A DNA stretch of 64,000 bases from CAVPOO01 sp963707015 (GTDB lineage Bacteria > Pseudomonadota > Gammaproteobacteria > Thiohalobacterales > Thiohalobacteraceae): assembly GCA_963707015.1 (NCBI GenBank), contig CAVPOO010000004.1, positions 62,001-126,000 on the forward strand, in the 5' to 3' direction. Below the pieces are notes generated by a model that saw only the letters and a program-made list of their open reading frames with translations, ran no database searches and was not told the DNA's origin. Below are positions 55,753 through 64,000 of this stretch, in pieces. A program made the position numbers and the translations under genes. Each line of letters starts with the position of its first letter. The first letter of the stretch is position 1.

Positions 55753-57081
55753 ATGAAACAGCGTCATCAAGTCAGCATCCTGGCGTTTGCTCTACTCCAG
55801 GCCGCCTGTGGCGGCGGCGGTGGAGGCGGCAGCACCCCCAGCAGCATCACGTCCTCGCCGGCGGGCGCGTCGATTATCGGGACCGTACCGGGAACCATGA
55901 TCGAAGCGTTCGGCGATAACGGGTCTTACTATGCCGTCGAATCGAACGACGACGGAACGACCCGGCACCCCTTCGAGCTCGACGTGCCCGTCGGCGTCGG
56001 TTTTCAGCTCGTGATGACTACCGGAGAAGGCACTCCCGATGAGGTGGTTACACCCATCGGGTTCCGGGATTCCACAAACGCAATCCGGACCCGTATGAAG
56101 CTCGGCGACGGTGAGCGGGTCGACCTGGGGCATGTCCCGCTGTATCTGAGCCGCAATGAAGCAGCGGCGGACGATCTCGATAATGACGGTGTGCTCGACA
56201 AGCCGCTGGTGCTCGACGATGTCGGGGCTCGAAACCCTTTGACGCAAGCCGACGCTGATGGGGATAACCTCGACGACTGGAATGATCCGGACCACGGCGG
56301 GTACCAGTACGACGATAGCATCATCAACCCGCAAGACATTGATGACGATGGCATTCCGAATGTCTATGACAAAGATCATTCAGGCAGCACGGATGACAGC
56401 GATCGCGATGGTCTGCCGGACATCATGGACGCGAATCGACACAATGACCGGGATCACGGTAACGATGATCTGTCGGACGATTGCGATAAGGACGGATACA
56501 GCGACGACGACCGGGACCACGACGGCTTTCATGACGATGACGACGATCGCGACGGATATCACGATGATGACCTGGATCGCGATGGCCGTCATGACGATGA
56601 CGACGACGACACCGGCACCTGCAGTACAGCGACGCCGACGCCGACACCTGGAGCGACACCGACGCCGACACCTGGAGCGACGCCGGCACCGACCCCTGGA
56701 GCGACGCCGGCACCGACCCCTGGAGCGACACCGGCACCGACGCCTGGAGCGACACCGACACCGACGGCCTCTCCGACACCGACACCGACGGCCTCTCCGA
56801 CACCGACACCGACGGCCACTCCGACACCGTCGGCTACGCCTACGCCGACGCCAGCACCTGCCGGCAACTTTGCGGCAGGTCAGGCAAAATATGATGCGGC
56901 CTGCGCCAGCTGCCATAGGGCAGGGACCCATGACACGAGCGGGTCTGACGGAGACCTCGCGGGTAGAGGCGGCGCACTGGTACCGAACCTCGGTAACATC
57001 TCTGGCGGAATGAACGGCATCACGCTGACGAACCAGGAGATCCTTGATCTCCGGGCCTTCCTCAACAGCTCGTCGATCTGA
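55753..57081 (+). CDS. Lipoprotein: Asp-rich calcium-type repeats, Thr-Pro stalk, monohaem cytochrome c
   Basis: 442 residues from the ATG at 55753 (GGAGG at 55741-55745). Lipobox LLQAAC (Cys19) and poly-Gly. A beta-rich domain (about 40-145) precedes a very acidic thrombospondin-type-3-like tract (about 145-305) with DxDxDG repeats: DADGDNLDDWNDPDHGG, DDDGIPNVYDKDHSG, DRDGLPDIMD, DHDGFHDDDDDRDGYHDDDLDRDGRHDDDD. Next an ATPTPTPG stalk of about 65 residues, and a C-terminal class I cytochrome c with one haem site CASCH (384-388) and GGMNG supplying the likely distal Met. An outer-membrane-attached, calcium-binding electron carrier is inferred. Confidence 0.8.
   Translation: MKQRHQVSILAFALLQAACGGGGGGGSTPSSITSSPAGASIIGTVPGTMIEAFGDNGSYYAVESNDDGTTRHPFELDVPVGVGFQLVMTTGEGTPDEVVTPIGFRDSTNAIRTRMKLGDGERVDLGHVPLYLSRNEAAADDLDNDGVLDKPLVLDDVGARNPLTQADADGDNLDDWNDPDHGGYQYDDSIINPQDIDDDGIPNVYDKDHSGSTDDSDRDGLPDIMDANRHNDRDHGNDDLSDDCDKDGYSDDDRDHDGFHDDDDDRDGYHDDDLDRDGRHDDDDDDTGTCSTATPTPTPGATPTPTPGATPAPTPGATPAPTPGATPAPTPGATPTPTASPTPTPTASPTPTPTATPTPSATPTPTPAPAGNFAAGQAKYDAACASCHRAGTHDTSGSDGDLAGRGGALVPNLGNISGGMNGITLTNQEILDLRAFLNSSSI
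56624..56866 (+). repeat. Thr-Pro stalk repeat (GCGACGCCGACACCTGGA-type)
   Basis: Tandem 24-base and shorter units such as ACACCTGGAGCGACACCGAC encode ATPTPTPG / ATPAPTPG / ASPTPTPT repeats inside the cytochrome lipoprotein. Antisense frames across this stretch are simple-sequence Arg- or Val/Gly-rich artefacts. The repeat can change length without frame shift. Confidence 0.85.
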
Positions 57082-57100
57082 CAGCGAGCCCTCAGCAACC

Positions 57101-57129
57101 GGCCCCGGGGACTCCCGGGGCCTTCTTCC
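57101..57129 (+). terminator. Rho-independent terminator
   Basis: GGCCCCGGG (57101-57109) with CCCGGGGCC (57114-57122) around GACT, followed by TTCTTCC. It lies 20 bases after the lipoprotein-cytochrome gene. The rest of 57123-57455 contains no recognised gene. Confidence 0.75.
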
Positions 57130-57455
57130 GACGACCCCCTCCCTGACTCGCCCATCCTGCGGCCAGACACCTGCCTTGGCTGAGGGTGCTCGCCGCCCGC
57201 GACATCGCCGCAGAAAGCGCTCCCGAGGCGGAATGACTTGCGCGTAAATACCCCCTTCCAAGGGGACCGTGGCCGCACTGCCGGCCCGCAGGTGGCTGCC
57301 GGAACGCAACCGTACTAGAATCCACGCGGGTAACCATGACAACCGGGCGCATACGCCCCGAAGCCTGTCTGTGTACCGGCGATCTGAGTGCGAAGACTTC
57401 CGGGGTTACCTGCCCGTTTCAGTTTCCAACCTTTCAGTCTCCAGAGGGATCACGC

Positions 57456-58805
57456 ATGCCTGCAAACAAGCACCTTGCCGCTGTCGCCTTGACCGCCTGG
57501 CTGTTCGCCCCGATCACACAGGCGACCAACGGCTACCTGTCTCATGGATTCGGTATTACCTCCAAGGGCATGGCGGGAGCAGGCATGGCCTTGCCCCAGG
57601 ATACGCTGTCGGTGTTCAACAATCCGGCGGGGCTGATGCGCCTTGGCAGACGCTTCGATGTCGAGCTGGAGTTATTCAGCCCGAAACGCCAGTACCAGGC
57701 GAATGACGACTTTGCCCCGCCTCCCAGCCCCAGCGTGCCGCCAGGCAGGCAGACGAGTGATAACGATCTGTTCCTGATCCCGGGGTTCGGCATCAACCTG
57801 CCGATAGACGAGCAGAGCACGGTGGGTATCGCGTTGGTCGGTCAGGGCGGCATGAACACGGAATACGCTACGGCGACCTTCACCAACTTTGCTGCCCCGC
57901 CCGGAACCCCCCAGAACCCCACCGGCGCCTTCACGGCAACCGAACCTACCGGCGTCGATCTGGCCCAGCTGGGACTGGCCATCACCTACGCGCGGGAACT
58001 CGCGCCGTTTGCCGGTCTCGGCATTACGCGTCAGTCGATCGGCATCACCCCGATCCTTGCAGTACAGCGATTCAAGGCCAGGGGCCTGCAACCCTTCAAG
58101 GCCTTATCGGTTTCCCCGGACGAGGTTACCAACAATGGCTACGACTATTCCTACGGCGCTGGCGTGCGGGTGGGCTGGCTCGGGTCACTGTTGCAGGACC
58201 AGCTCAACGTGGGAATCTCTTATCAGAGCAAGTTATGGATGACGGATTTCGACGATTACGCGGGTCTGTTCGCGCAGGGCGGCAATTTCGACGTCCCGGC
58301 CATCTTCAATTTCGGCCTGGCATTCATGATTACCCCGAGACTGACCCTGGTGACCGATTTCAAACGGATTTTCTACGACGACATCGATGCCCTGTCCAAT
58401 CCCAATGACATTTCCTTCACCGAGATAAGCACCAGCCCGGATAAGCGGCTGGGTGGTGAGGAAGGACTGGGTTTTGGCTGGGAAGCCATCAATGTCTACT
58501 CCATCGGTCTGCAATACGCGGCGAGTGATAAATGGACGCTGCGGGCCGGCTACAGCGATGCCGACGAACCCTGGAAGAACGTGAACACTCTGTTCAATGT
58601 TCTGGCCCCGGCCACGGTTGAGAAACATGCCTCCCTCGGTGCCGCCTATCAGTTCGACAAACAAAGCCGGCTCAACGTTGCCTACACCCACGCCTTTACC
58701 AACACCATCCAGGGGACCAGCACCTTTACCGGGCCCCAGACCGGCTACGTGCGCATGCGTCAAAACATGCTGCAGATAGGTTATTCGCGCGATTTCAAGT
58801 TCTAG
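57456..58805 (+). CDS. OmpP1/FadL/TodX-family outer-membrane transporter
   Basis: 449 residues from the ATG at 57456 (GAGGGA upstream). Signal peptide MPANKHLAAVALTAWLFAPITQA, then the FadL start NGYLSHGFGITSKGMAGAGMALPQDTLSVFNNPAGLMRLGRRFDVELELFSPKRQY (conserved N-terminal hatch with NPAG). The barrel strands end in MRQNMLQIGYSRDFKF with a terminal Phe. FadL-family channels import long-chain fatty acids or hydrophobic aromatics. Monocistronic. Confidence 0.92.
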   Translation: MPANKHLAAVALTAWLFAPITQATNGYLSHGFGITSKGMAGAGMALPQDTLSVFNNPAGLMRLGRRFDVELELFSPKRQYQANDDFAPPPSPSVPPGRQTSDNDLFLIPGFGINLPIDEQSTVGIALVGQGGMNTEYATATFTNFAAPPGTPQNPTGAFTATEPTGVDLAQLGLAITYARELAPFAGLGITRQSIGITPILAVQRFKARGLQPFKALSVSPDEVTNNGYDYSYGAGVRVGWLGSLLQDQLNVGISYQSKLWMTDFDDYAGLFAQGGNFDVPAIFNFGLAFMITPRLTLVTDFKRIFYDDIDALSNPNDISFTEISTSPDKRLGGEEGLGFGWEAINVYSIGLQYAASDKWTLRAGYSDADEPWKNVNTLFNVLAPATVEKHASLGAAYQFDKQSRLNVAYTHAFTNTIQGTSTFTGPQTGYVRMRQNMLQIGYSRDFKF

Positions 58806-59352
58806 CTCCGGTCTGAAAGACCACGCGGCATCAGCCAACACGGGCAGGCCACGCGCCCACAGAACGTCGCGTCGCAGAAGTCGCGGAACAGACTGATCGC
58901 CGTTCGAGCAGGGATGAGGTTCGACCTCTCATAGCCGGTGTCGACAGCGGCTGGATAGTGCGACCCTGCACGGGGCTTCAAAGGGGCACAACGGCCTCGG
59001 GAATGTCGGCTTGTGCAAGCGGATTCTAATATGCTTGACGCGCATTCCTTTCAGGTATAGAAGCAAGGCTGTCAAGGGTCATGCCGGGCTTTTCTCCGTG
59101 CTGCCGGGGGGTAGTGGGGCGGATGGTGCACGTGCCATCCATCCACGGGATGGATAGCGCCGCAACAACGTTCGTTTGTGAGCTCTCAATGTCCATCAGG
59201 GCGTTACCCCGACCCCCTCGGGCAAAGTTTCACGCTGCGACCCCGGGCAGCCGACGCGAGACGCCGGATTGTGGACGGAACACGCATACCCGCCCGGCAC
59301 CTCGCCGACTTCCAACAACCCCATAGCGGGTTACCGCCGGGGGAGAGAAAAC
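58806..59352. other. 547-base gap with a possible promoter
   Basis: No frame with a ribosome site or recognisable domain. A sigma70-like pair TTGACG (about 59035) and TATAGA about 15 bases downstream (in ...TTTCAGGTATAGAAGC...) may drive the small gene at 59353. This spacing is shorter than the optimal 17, so it is low confidence. Confidence 0.35.
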
Positions 59353-59634
59353 ATGACTGATATCTCGAAAGAGGATGGTGTCATAATGGCGCTGGTGGAG
59401 AGGTTCGAGAAGCAGAGACTTCCAAGAGTGCTTGCACTCAAGGCAAAAGTTGACCAGGGCGAATCGCTCGACGCATCGGATATCGCATTCCTGGAGGAAG
59501 TTCTGGTCGATGCCAGACGGAACAAGCTGCTGATAGACAAGCATCCGGACTGGCAGAGATTTTGCGCGCACGTGGTCCATCTGTACGAAGGCATCACAGA
59601 AAAGGCGCTGCACAACGAAGAAAAGCGATCCTAG
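59353..59634 (+). CDS. Small soluble hypothetical protein (93 aa)
   Basis: ATG at 59353 after GGGGGAGAG. The protein MTDISKEDGVIMALVERFEKQRLPRVLALKAKVDQGESLDASDIAFLEEVLVDARRNKLLIDKHPDWQRFCAHVVHLYEGITEKALHNEEKRS is helical and charged, similar in character to conserved small proteobacterial proteins, but I recognise no named family. Its TAG stop lies exactly at the CTAG left end of repeat copy F (59631-59634). Confidence 0.7.
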   Translation: MTDISKEDGVIMALVERFEKQRLPRVLALKAKVDQGESLDASDIAFLEEVLVDARRNKLLIDKHPDWQRFCAHVVHLYEGITEKALHNEEKRS

Positions 59635-59818
59635 TGCTTTTTCCCGCTGATGATAACGGATAGTATGGCCACGGAATCCACGGAAAAACACGGAAAGAAG
59701 CAACACTCAGTAGAATTTTTTCCGTGGATTCCGTGGCTATAAATTGGCTATAAATAAAAATACTGGCACTCCGCTTGATTTGTCAGCATCCGTTATTATC
59801 AAGCTGACAGAGTACTAG
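59631..59818 (+). repeat. Interspersed inverted-repeat element, copy F (CTAG on both ends)
   Basis: 188 bp, orientation of A, B and E, and the best preserved in structure: CTAG at 59631-59634 and at 59815-59818 flank short end TGCTTTTTCCCGCTGATGATAACGGATAGTATGG and long end GATTTGTCAGCATCCGTTATTATCAAGCTGACAGAGTA. The palindromic core includes a small internal duplication (GGCTATAAATTGGCTATAAAT). CTAG on both sides looks like a 4-base target-site duplication. The left CTAG contains the TAG stop codon of the 93-residue gene. Confidence 0.9.
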
Positions 59819-59949
59819 GAGTCTGTCGCACACTTGCCACCGGCCGGCGTCGGGCCCCCGCCCGGGCTGATCAGCTTACCGGCCGTGCCGGGTCTGGATG
59901 ACGCCTGCGAGACAACACCAGCCGCGGATCCCGTATCGTGATCAAACGC

Positions 59950-60969
59950 ATGGATGAACGCAGCGGCCCGGCGAAGCAAGGCGCGGCCGCCGTGTCTGGC
60001 GGCCGGCGCTGGCGGCTGTGGCTCTCCGGCGCGCTGATTCTGGGCGGTCTGATTGTGCTGGTGGTGCACCGCGGCGAGATCGGCCAGGTGCTGAACCTCG
60101 CCGCCGCGGCACAGCCGCTGTGGCTGGCCGCAGCACTCGCGCTGCAGGCACTCACCTACGTAAGCGCGGCCAGTGTCTGGTACCTCGTGCTACGGCGCGC
60201 CGGGCATCCCTACCCCTTGCGTGCGCTGGTCCCACTGGGGCTTGCCAAGCTCTTTGCCGACCAGGCCATGCCCAGCGCGGGCATGAGCGGGACCGCCTTC
60301 TTCGTCGCCACCCTCTCGCGCCGTGGTGTACCCGGCGCAACCTGCCTGGCCGCATTGCTGGTCAGCGTCGTCGCCTACTACAGCGCCTATCTGGCCGTCG
60401 CGCTCGCAAGCCTGGTCGTGCTCTGGCTGCACCATGCCATGCATCGCTGGATCGTCCTCCTGGCGGCGCTATTCATGTTCGTCGCCCCGGCGATCCCGGC
60501 GGGCCTGCTCTGGCTGCAGCGCCGAGGCCAGCGGCCGCTGCCTGCGTGGCTGCGGCGACTGCCCGGCGCGGAGCTGTGGCTGCGCTACCTCGACGAGGCT
60601 CCCGATCCTCCGCTGCTGCGCGGTCCCTGGCTTGTCCTGGCGGCGGCCGTTCCACACGCAACGGTGTTTCTTCTCGATGCGGGGACCTTGTGGATCGTCC
60701 TGCGGGCCATCGGCGAACCCGTCAGCTTCCTGATTGCACTGCCGGCCTTCGTACTGGGGTCCATCGCGGCGACCCTGGGACCCATTCCACTCGGCCTCGG
60801 GACTTTCGAGGCCACCTGCGTTGCGGTCCTCAGCATACTGGGGGTATCGATCGAAGGGGCACTGGCGGCGACGCTGCTGCTGCGCGGATTCACGCTGTGG
60901 CTGCCCATGCTGCCCGGACTGTGGCTCGCGCGCCGGGAGATCAGCCGGCCGCCCACGCAAGGCAGCTGA
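59950..60969 (+). CDS. YbhN/MprF-like integral membrane protein (lysylphosphatidylglycerol synthase TM family)
   Basis: About 339 residues from ATG 59950 (GTG 59938 is an alternative). Eight to nine TM helices: LWLSGALILGGLIVLVV, AAAQPLWLAAALALQALTYVSAASVWYLVLRRAG, LGLAKLFADQAMPSAGMSGTAFFVATLSRRGV, AALLVSVVAYYSAYLAVALASLVVL, and FVLGSIAATLGPIPLGLGTFEATCVAVLSILGV. The PSAGxSG and PGGLGxFE-equivalent (PLGLGTFEA) blocks define this flippase-like family. Members are proposed lipid flippases. The gene follows repeat copy F. Confidence 0.88.
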   Translation: MDERSGPAKQGAAAVSGGRRWRLWLSGALILGGLIVLVVHRGEIGQVLNLAAAAQPLWLAAALALQALTYVSAASVWYLVLRRAGHPYPLRALVPLGLAKLFADQAMPSAGMSGTAFFVATLSRRGVPGATCLAALLVSVVAYYSAYLAVALASLVVLWLHHAMHRWIVLLAALFMFVAPAIPAGLLWLQRRGQRPLPAWLRRLPGAELWLRYLDEAPDPPLLRGPWLVLAAAVPHATVFLLDAGTLWIVLRAIGEPVSFLIALPAFVLGSIAATLGPIPLGLGTFEATCVAVLSILGVSIEGALAATLLLRGFTLWLPMLPGLWLARREISRPPTQGS

Positions 60970-61166
60970 GGCCCTGATTCATGCAGATCACGCCGCCCCG
61001 CCGGGGCGGGTTCCCAGGCTGCGAGTGCGATGCGTGACCGCCGGCAGACCGCGACGCTCTGCCTGGCAAATGATCCGGCCAGCGACCCGCTTTGCCCGAC
61101 GGCCTCAGGACAACTTGCAGAGAGCGCCGGGCCGAAGCACGGGACAGACGGGCAAGACCTGGCCGT

Positions 61167-63644
61167 TTACCGTTGCCGGTGCTCTGGCGCGAAACCTTTG
61201 GCATCGGTACAGACATCCCTGCCGTCACCGGATAACTTCTGCTCGAATAGCCATTGCAGGGGGACTATGGCGACACTGCCGGCCCACTCGACTGCACTGC
61301 TGAACAGCTCATGCAGCCGGTTGCCGGAATCACTGTCATGCTCATCGACCTCGAACACCACGTCGGTCACTGCGCCCGACGGTTCCAGATAACCATGAAA
61401 CCCGGCGGTACCGATCCGGGCGTGAAAGTGGGAGCGTTGCAGGCTCCCCGCGCGGAGCCGGCCGGAGAGGTTGACATCTGTTATGTCAACGGGTTTGAGC
61501 AGGATGCGCGCGATGCCCAGCCTGATATCGGCATCGGGTATCTCGACAGGCCTGGGCAGGACCGGCATGTCGATCGTGACACGGCTCTCGTTTGCATCCG
61601 CCTCGCGGGGACGAAACAGCGGGACAAACGCTTCGAGGTCGGCGGGGGCCAGCTCATCGAAGTGCACACTAGCCTGCGGCGGAGTCCCTTGCGCATCCCC
61701 GGACCAGTCCAGTTTACCGTTGAGCCGTGTCCTGCCTGTGTGTACCTCGAGAGACTGAACACGCCCCACCGGCCCGGCAAAGACCAGCTGAGCGCGGGCC
61801 GTGTAAGACGCCTCCGCGCAAGGTGACACGCCGAACCAGCCGGCAAGATCGCCGAGGCGTTCACCGGCAACATCGAGGTCCAGCCGGGACTCGGTCCTGG
61901 TGCGGGGATCTGCCAACCGGCCATTGACATTGAGCTCGGCACCCGCGCCCCGGGCAGACAGGGCGACCGGACTCGCCTGCCCGCTAAAGAACGATTCCAG
62001 CCGCGCAGCTGTGAACTCGACGGCGAAGGGCGCGCCACGCAGGGTTCCCTTTGCGGTGCCTGACAGTGCCTTTCCTGCGGGTACCGTCAGAGCCAGCGCC
62101 TCCAGGTTGAGGTCGACCGGCCGACCACCGGCGACATGACCGTATGAGAGCGCGGCGCCGGTCAGGTTCAGATCCATGGCAAGTCCGTTCAGGAAATCCG
62201 GCGCGCCGTTCCTGCCGGCGGCGGCCTGGAACTCGAGGCGGCCGATCACACCGCGGATGCCCTGGCTGCCCGTGAGACCCTCAGTGAACCTTTCCGCCCT
62301 GGCGTTCCTGGCCGTCAGCGCAAGTGTCAGCTCGGGCCCCTCATTCTGCCTCGCCAGGACCAGCTTTCCGCGGAAGGGCACCTCGGCGATCTTCAGGCTC
62401 AGGGGCGCGGTCAGCCGCCCATCGCGCGCGGAAAGCGTCAGTTCGGCATCACGTATCGGGATCGGCACGTGCAGGATCTTCCGGATGCGGACCCCTGCAT
62501 CGACAGCGACGGTGTCAAGCCAGTCCGGAACCGGCGCCGGACCTTGCGGCTGCAGCTCCCCCGCGCGGCGCTGAAGAGATGACTCTCCTGTGTCGGGCCC
62601 TGTGACGGCAGCGAACAGGGGCGCGGCGTCGAGCTCGGAGACGCGCAGCTCGCTGGTGATACGCGGTGGTTCTTCGTCCAGACGTGCGGACACCCGCCCC
62701 TCCAGCACGGTTTGCCCAATACTGGCCACGAGCTCCGTGAGGTCCAGACCGGCATCTGAAACCGCCAGCCGGCCACGCATCACAGACGCTTCGCTGGCGG
62801 GCAACCGGTCACGGTCATCCGACCATGCGGCCTGCAGCTCGAATTCCATGGCCAGCGTGGACGCCTGACGGGGTGCGTGCAGGTTACCGTCCAGCGTGAG
62901 GGTCGCCTCCGCAAAGCGCGTGGTAACGTGCAGCGGCCAGGGCTCGGCCGACGCCAGCAGCGCCGACAAGGTCCCGCCGGTGAGGTTTGCAACATAGGCC
63001 TGTTGCCGAACAGAGCCGCGCAGCAGCAGATGCAAGGGCCGCTCGCTCAGGGCGCCCCCGCTGAGTTCGTCAAATCTGAACTGATAACGCCGATCCGTCC
63101 TGGCATCCGTGTAAGTCAGCAGGATGTTGCGCAACGACACATGCTGCAGTTCCCGCTGCCGGATGACCGGCGTTGTGCCTTCCGGCGGCACCCCGGCCTG
63201 CGCGCGTTCGGCAGGTGCCAGCGCTTCTGCAGGCCGCCAGTTCCGTGAACCGTCCGTACGGGTTTGCAGGTGGATGCGGACGTCCTGGATTCGAAGCCTG
63301 ACGATGTGAAGCCTGCCGCCCAGCAAGGCCGTGAGACCAAGCGATGCATCGGCCCGCTTGGCCCGCAGCAGATCTGCGCCACCCCGGTCCCCGGGGTCGC
63401 CGATGCGCACGCCCCGCACGATGATGACCGGCCGGAGCGTGGGCCGCAGCGCTATCGATCCGCCGATGCGGACTTCCCGGCCGAGCGACTCGGATGCCGC
63501 GCTTTCCAGCGAATCCCGCAGGGCATCGAGCGGAATCGATACCCCCACGGCCAGCACGGTCAACCAGACGATGCTCAACCCGGCGAGCACAGTGCCCAGA
63601 AACGCGCCAATTCGCCGGCTCACGTTCCACGAGCTGTTGTTCAT
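61167..63644 (-). CDS. AsmA-family envelope protein
   Basis: 825 residues. Short cytoplasmic start and TM (VSRRIGAFLGTVLAGLSIVWLTVLAVGVSIPLDALRDSLESAASESLGREVRIGGSIALRPTLRPVIIVRGVRIGDP), the AsmA N-terminal signature with the LGR.V...G.....P...P...V..V.IG block. A long periplasmic beta-groove region follows; the C-terminal part ends with ADIRLGIARILLKPVDITDVNLSGRLRAGSLQRSHFHARIGTAGFHGYLEPSG, as in AsmA domains. AsmA-like proteins bridge the inner and outer membranes and carry phospholipids. Confidence 0.88.
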   Translation of the reverse strand: MNNSSWNVSRRIGAFLGTVLAGLSIVWLTVLAVGVSIPLDALRDSLESAASESLGREVRIGGSIALRPTLRPVIIVRGVRIGDPGDRGGADLLRAKRADASLGLTALLGGRLHIVRLRIQDVRIHLQTRTDGSRNWRPAEALAPAERAQAGVPPEGTTPVIRQRELQHVSLRNILLTYTDARTDRRYQFRFDELSGGALSERPLHLLLRGSVRQQAYVANLTGGTLSALLASAEPWPLHVTTRFAEATLTLDGNLHAPRQASTLAMEFELQAAWSDDRDRLPASEASVMRGRLAVSDAGLDLTELVASIGQTVLEGRVSARLDEEPPRITSELRVSELDAAPLFAAVTGPDTGESSLQRRAGELQPQGPAPVPDWLDTVAVDAGVRIRKILHVPIPIRDAELTLSARDGRLTAPLSLKIAEVPFRGKLVLARQNEGPELTLALTARNARAERFTEGLTGSQGIRGVIGRLEFQAAAGRNGAPDFLNGLAMDLNLTGAALSYGHVAGGRPVDLNLEALALTVPAGKALSGTAKGTLRGAPFAVEFTAARLESFFSGQASPVALSARGAGAELNVNGRLADPRTRTESRLDLDVAGERLGDLAGWFGVSPCAEASYTARAQLVFAGPVGRVQSLEVHTGRTRLNGKLDWSGDAQGTPPQASVHFDELAPADLEAFVPLFRPREADANESRVTIDMPVLPRPVEIPDADIRLGIARILLKPVDITDVNLSGRLRAGSLQRSHFHARIGTAGFHGYLEPSGAVTDVVFEVDEHDSDSGNRLHELFSSAVEWAGSVAIVPLQWLFEQKLSGDGRDVCTDAKGFAPEHRQR

Positions 63645-64000
63645 CGAACCGGCACTCCGCAGCGCATAATGGGCAGGAGGATAGGAACCCCACTGCCCGC
63701 TTACCAGCGACTGCGTCGCATCTCGCGCCGCGCCCCCTCGCTCCTACCGCATCGTCTCTGGCCTGGCCGCGGCGTTACGGAACGCTTCGGACTGCAAGGG
63801 CGACGGCATAACCGAAGGATCAACGCCTGAATCTGCCTGCGTGCGGCCCTCCCAGCTCGCCGCCTTCCTGCATACTCTCACGCGCGAGCGACCACTGGGG
63901 CTGCACGACACGACCATCGGTTTCAATCACGTACGCAAGGTGGTGGTGATGGAGGAACTCGGGGAGGTCGTGCGCCATAGCGAAGTCCTGCAGACTGCGG
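63645..64000. other. Right-edge region with possible partial gene
   Basis: 356 bases without a clear gene start. A plus-strand frame with a GTG at 63841 runs to the right edge (about 53 residues, containing FLHTLTRERPLGLHDTTIGFNHVRKVVVMEELGEVV) and could be the start of a gene that continues beyond the window. I do not recognise it, and no ribosome site is obvious. Antisense frames through here lack features. Confidence 0.35.

Noticed and set aside
59230..59706. Minus-strand frames running through the element copy F and the small gene
   Set aside because: They cross a repeat present six times and oppose a gene with a good ribosome site.

Overview
The window is GC-rich, gene-dense bacterial DNA. 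Gene content (CysB-type LysR regulator, DsrC-family protein, ferrochelatase plus CbiX-like chelatase, RND pumps, AsmA, OmpP1/FadL, PilJ-type sensory domains) points to a Gammaproteobacterium, probably an environmental, sulfur-associated one. That placement is an inference from gene families. No rRNA, tRNA, prophage, CRISPR array or intact insertion sequence was recognised.

Layout. 0.5-6.2 kb: a minus-strand protein joining a Clp1/GRC3-like P-loop domain to an RNase Z-like domain, a spondin-domain protein, and an OmpR-type two-component pair. 6.3-11.9 kb: a CBS protein, a small histone-fold protein, a zinc-less MDR oxidoreductase, then a likely methanethiol-oxidase locus (mtoX followed by one gene fusing SCO1/SenC to a MauG-like dihaem peroxidase). 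11.9-16.7 kb: a glycine-zipper lipoprotein-like protein, a hipBA toxin-antitoxin pair with ATTGCG-N6-CGCAAT operators, and recQ. 16.9-21.3 kb: a secreted multidomain SGNH hydrolase bracketed by two heptanucleotide minisatellites, and a secreted double PilJ-N protein. 21.3-24.9 kb: an OmpA-family protein with 14-residue coiled-coil repeats, a CbiX-like chelatase and hemH. 25.2-30.7 kb: a coupled three-gene operon led by an FKBP-like/methyltransferase fusion, a DUF523-DUF1722 protein, a CIA30 protein and an AI-2E-type exporter.

31-41 kb: an aspartyl beta-hydroxylase, a second CBS protein, an outer-membrane porin, a secreted acidic protein divergent from a second two-component system, a DsrC-family protein without the C-terminal cysteines divergent from a CysB-like regulator, and an 88-residue double-glycine-leader protein with a clear terminator. 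41.3-52.1 kb: two RND systems, one drug-type (adaptor and pump, no outer-membrane channel) and one heavy-metal CzcCBA type preceded by a His-rich small membrane protein. 52.4-55.4 kb: a PMT-type mannosyltransferase, a polyprenyl-phosphate GT2 and GtrA, which together look like a polyprenyl-P-sugar glycosylation cassette. 55.7-63.6 kb: a lipoprotein cytochrome c with Asp-rich calcium-type repeats and a Thr-Pro stalk, FadL, a small protein, a YbhN-like flippase-type protein and AsmA.

Six copies of one ~185 bp inverted-repeat element are scattered through the window. Several end in CTAG, and three of them place that CTAG exactly on the TAG stop codon of a neighbouring gene. This looks like a non-autonomous mobile element with a stop-codon-overlapping target. 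Other items that deserve attention are the Clp1-RNase Z fusion, the SCO-MauG fusion beside mtoX, the histone-fold protein, the cysteine-less DsrC homologue and the GG-leader peptide gene.
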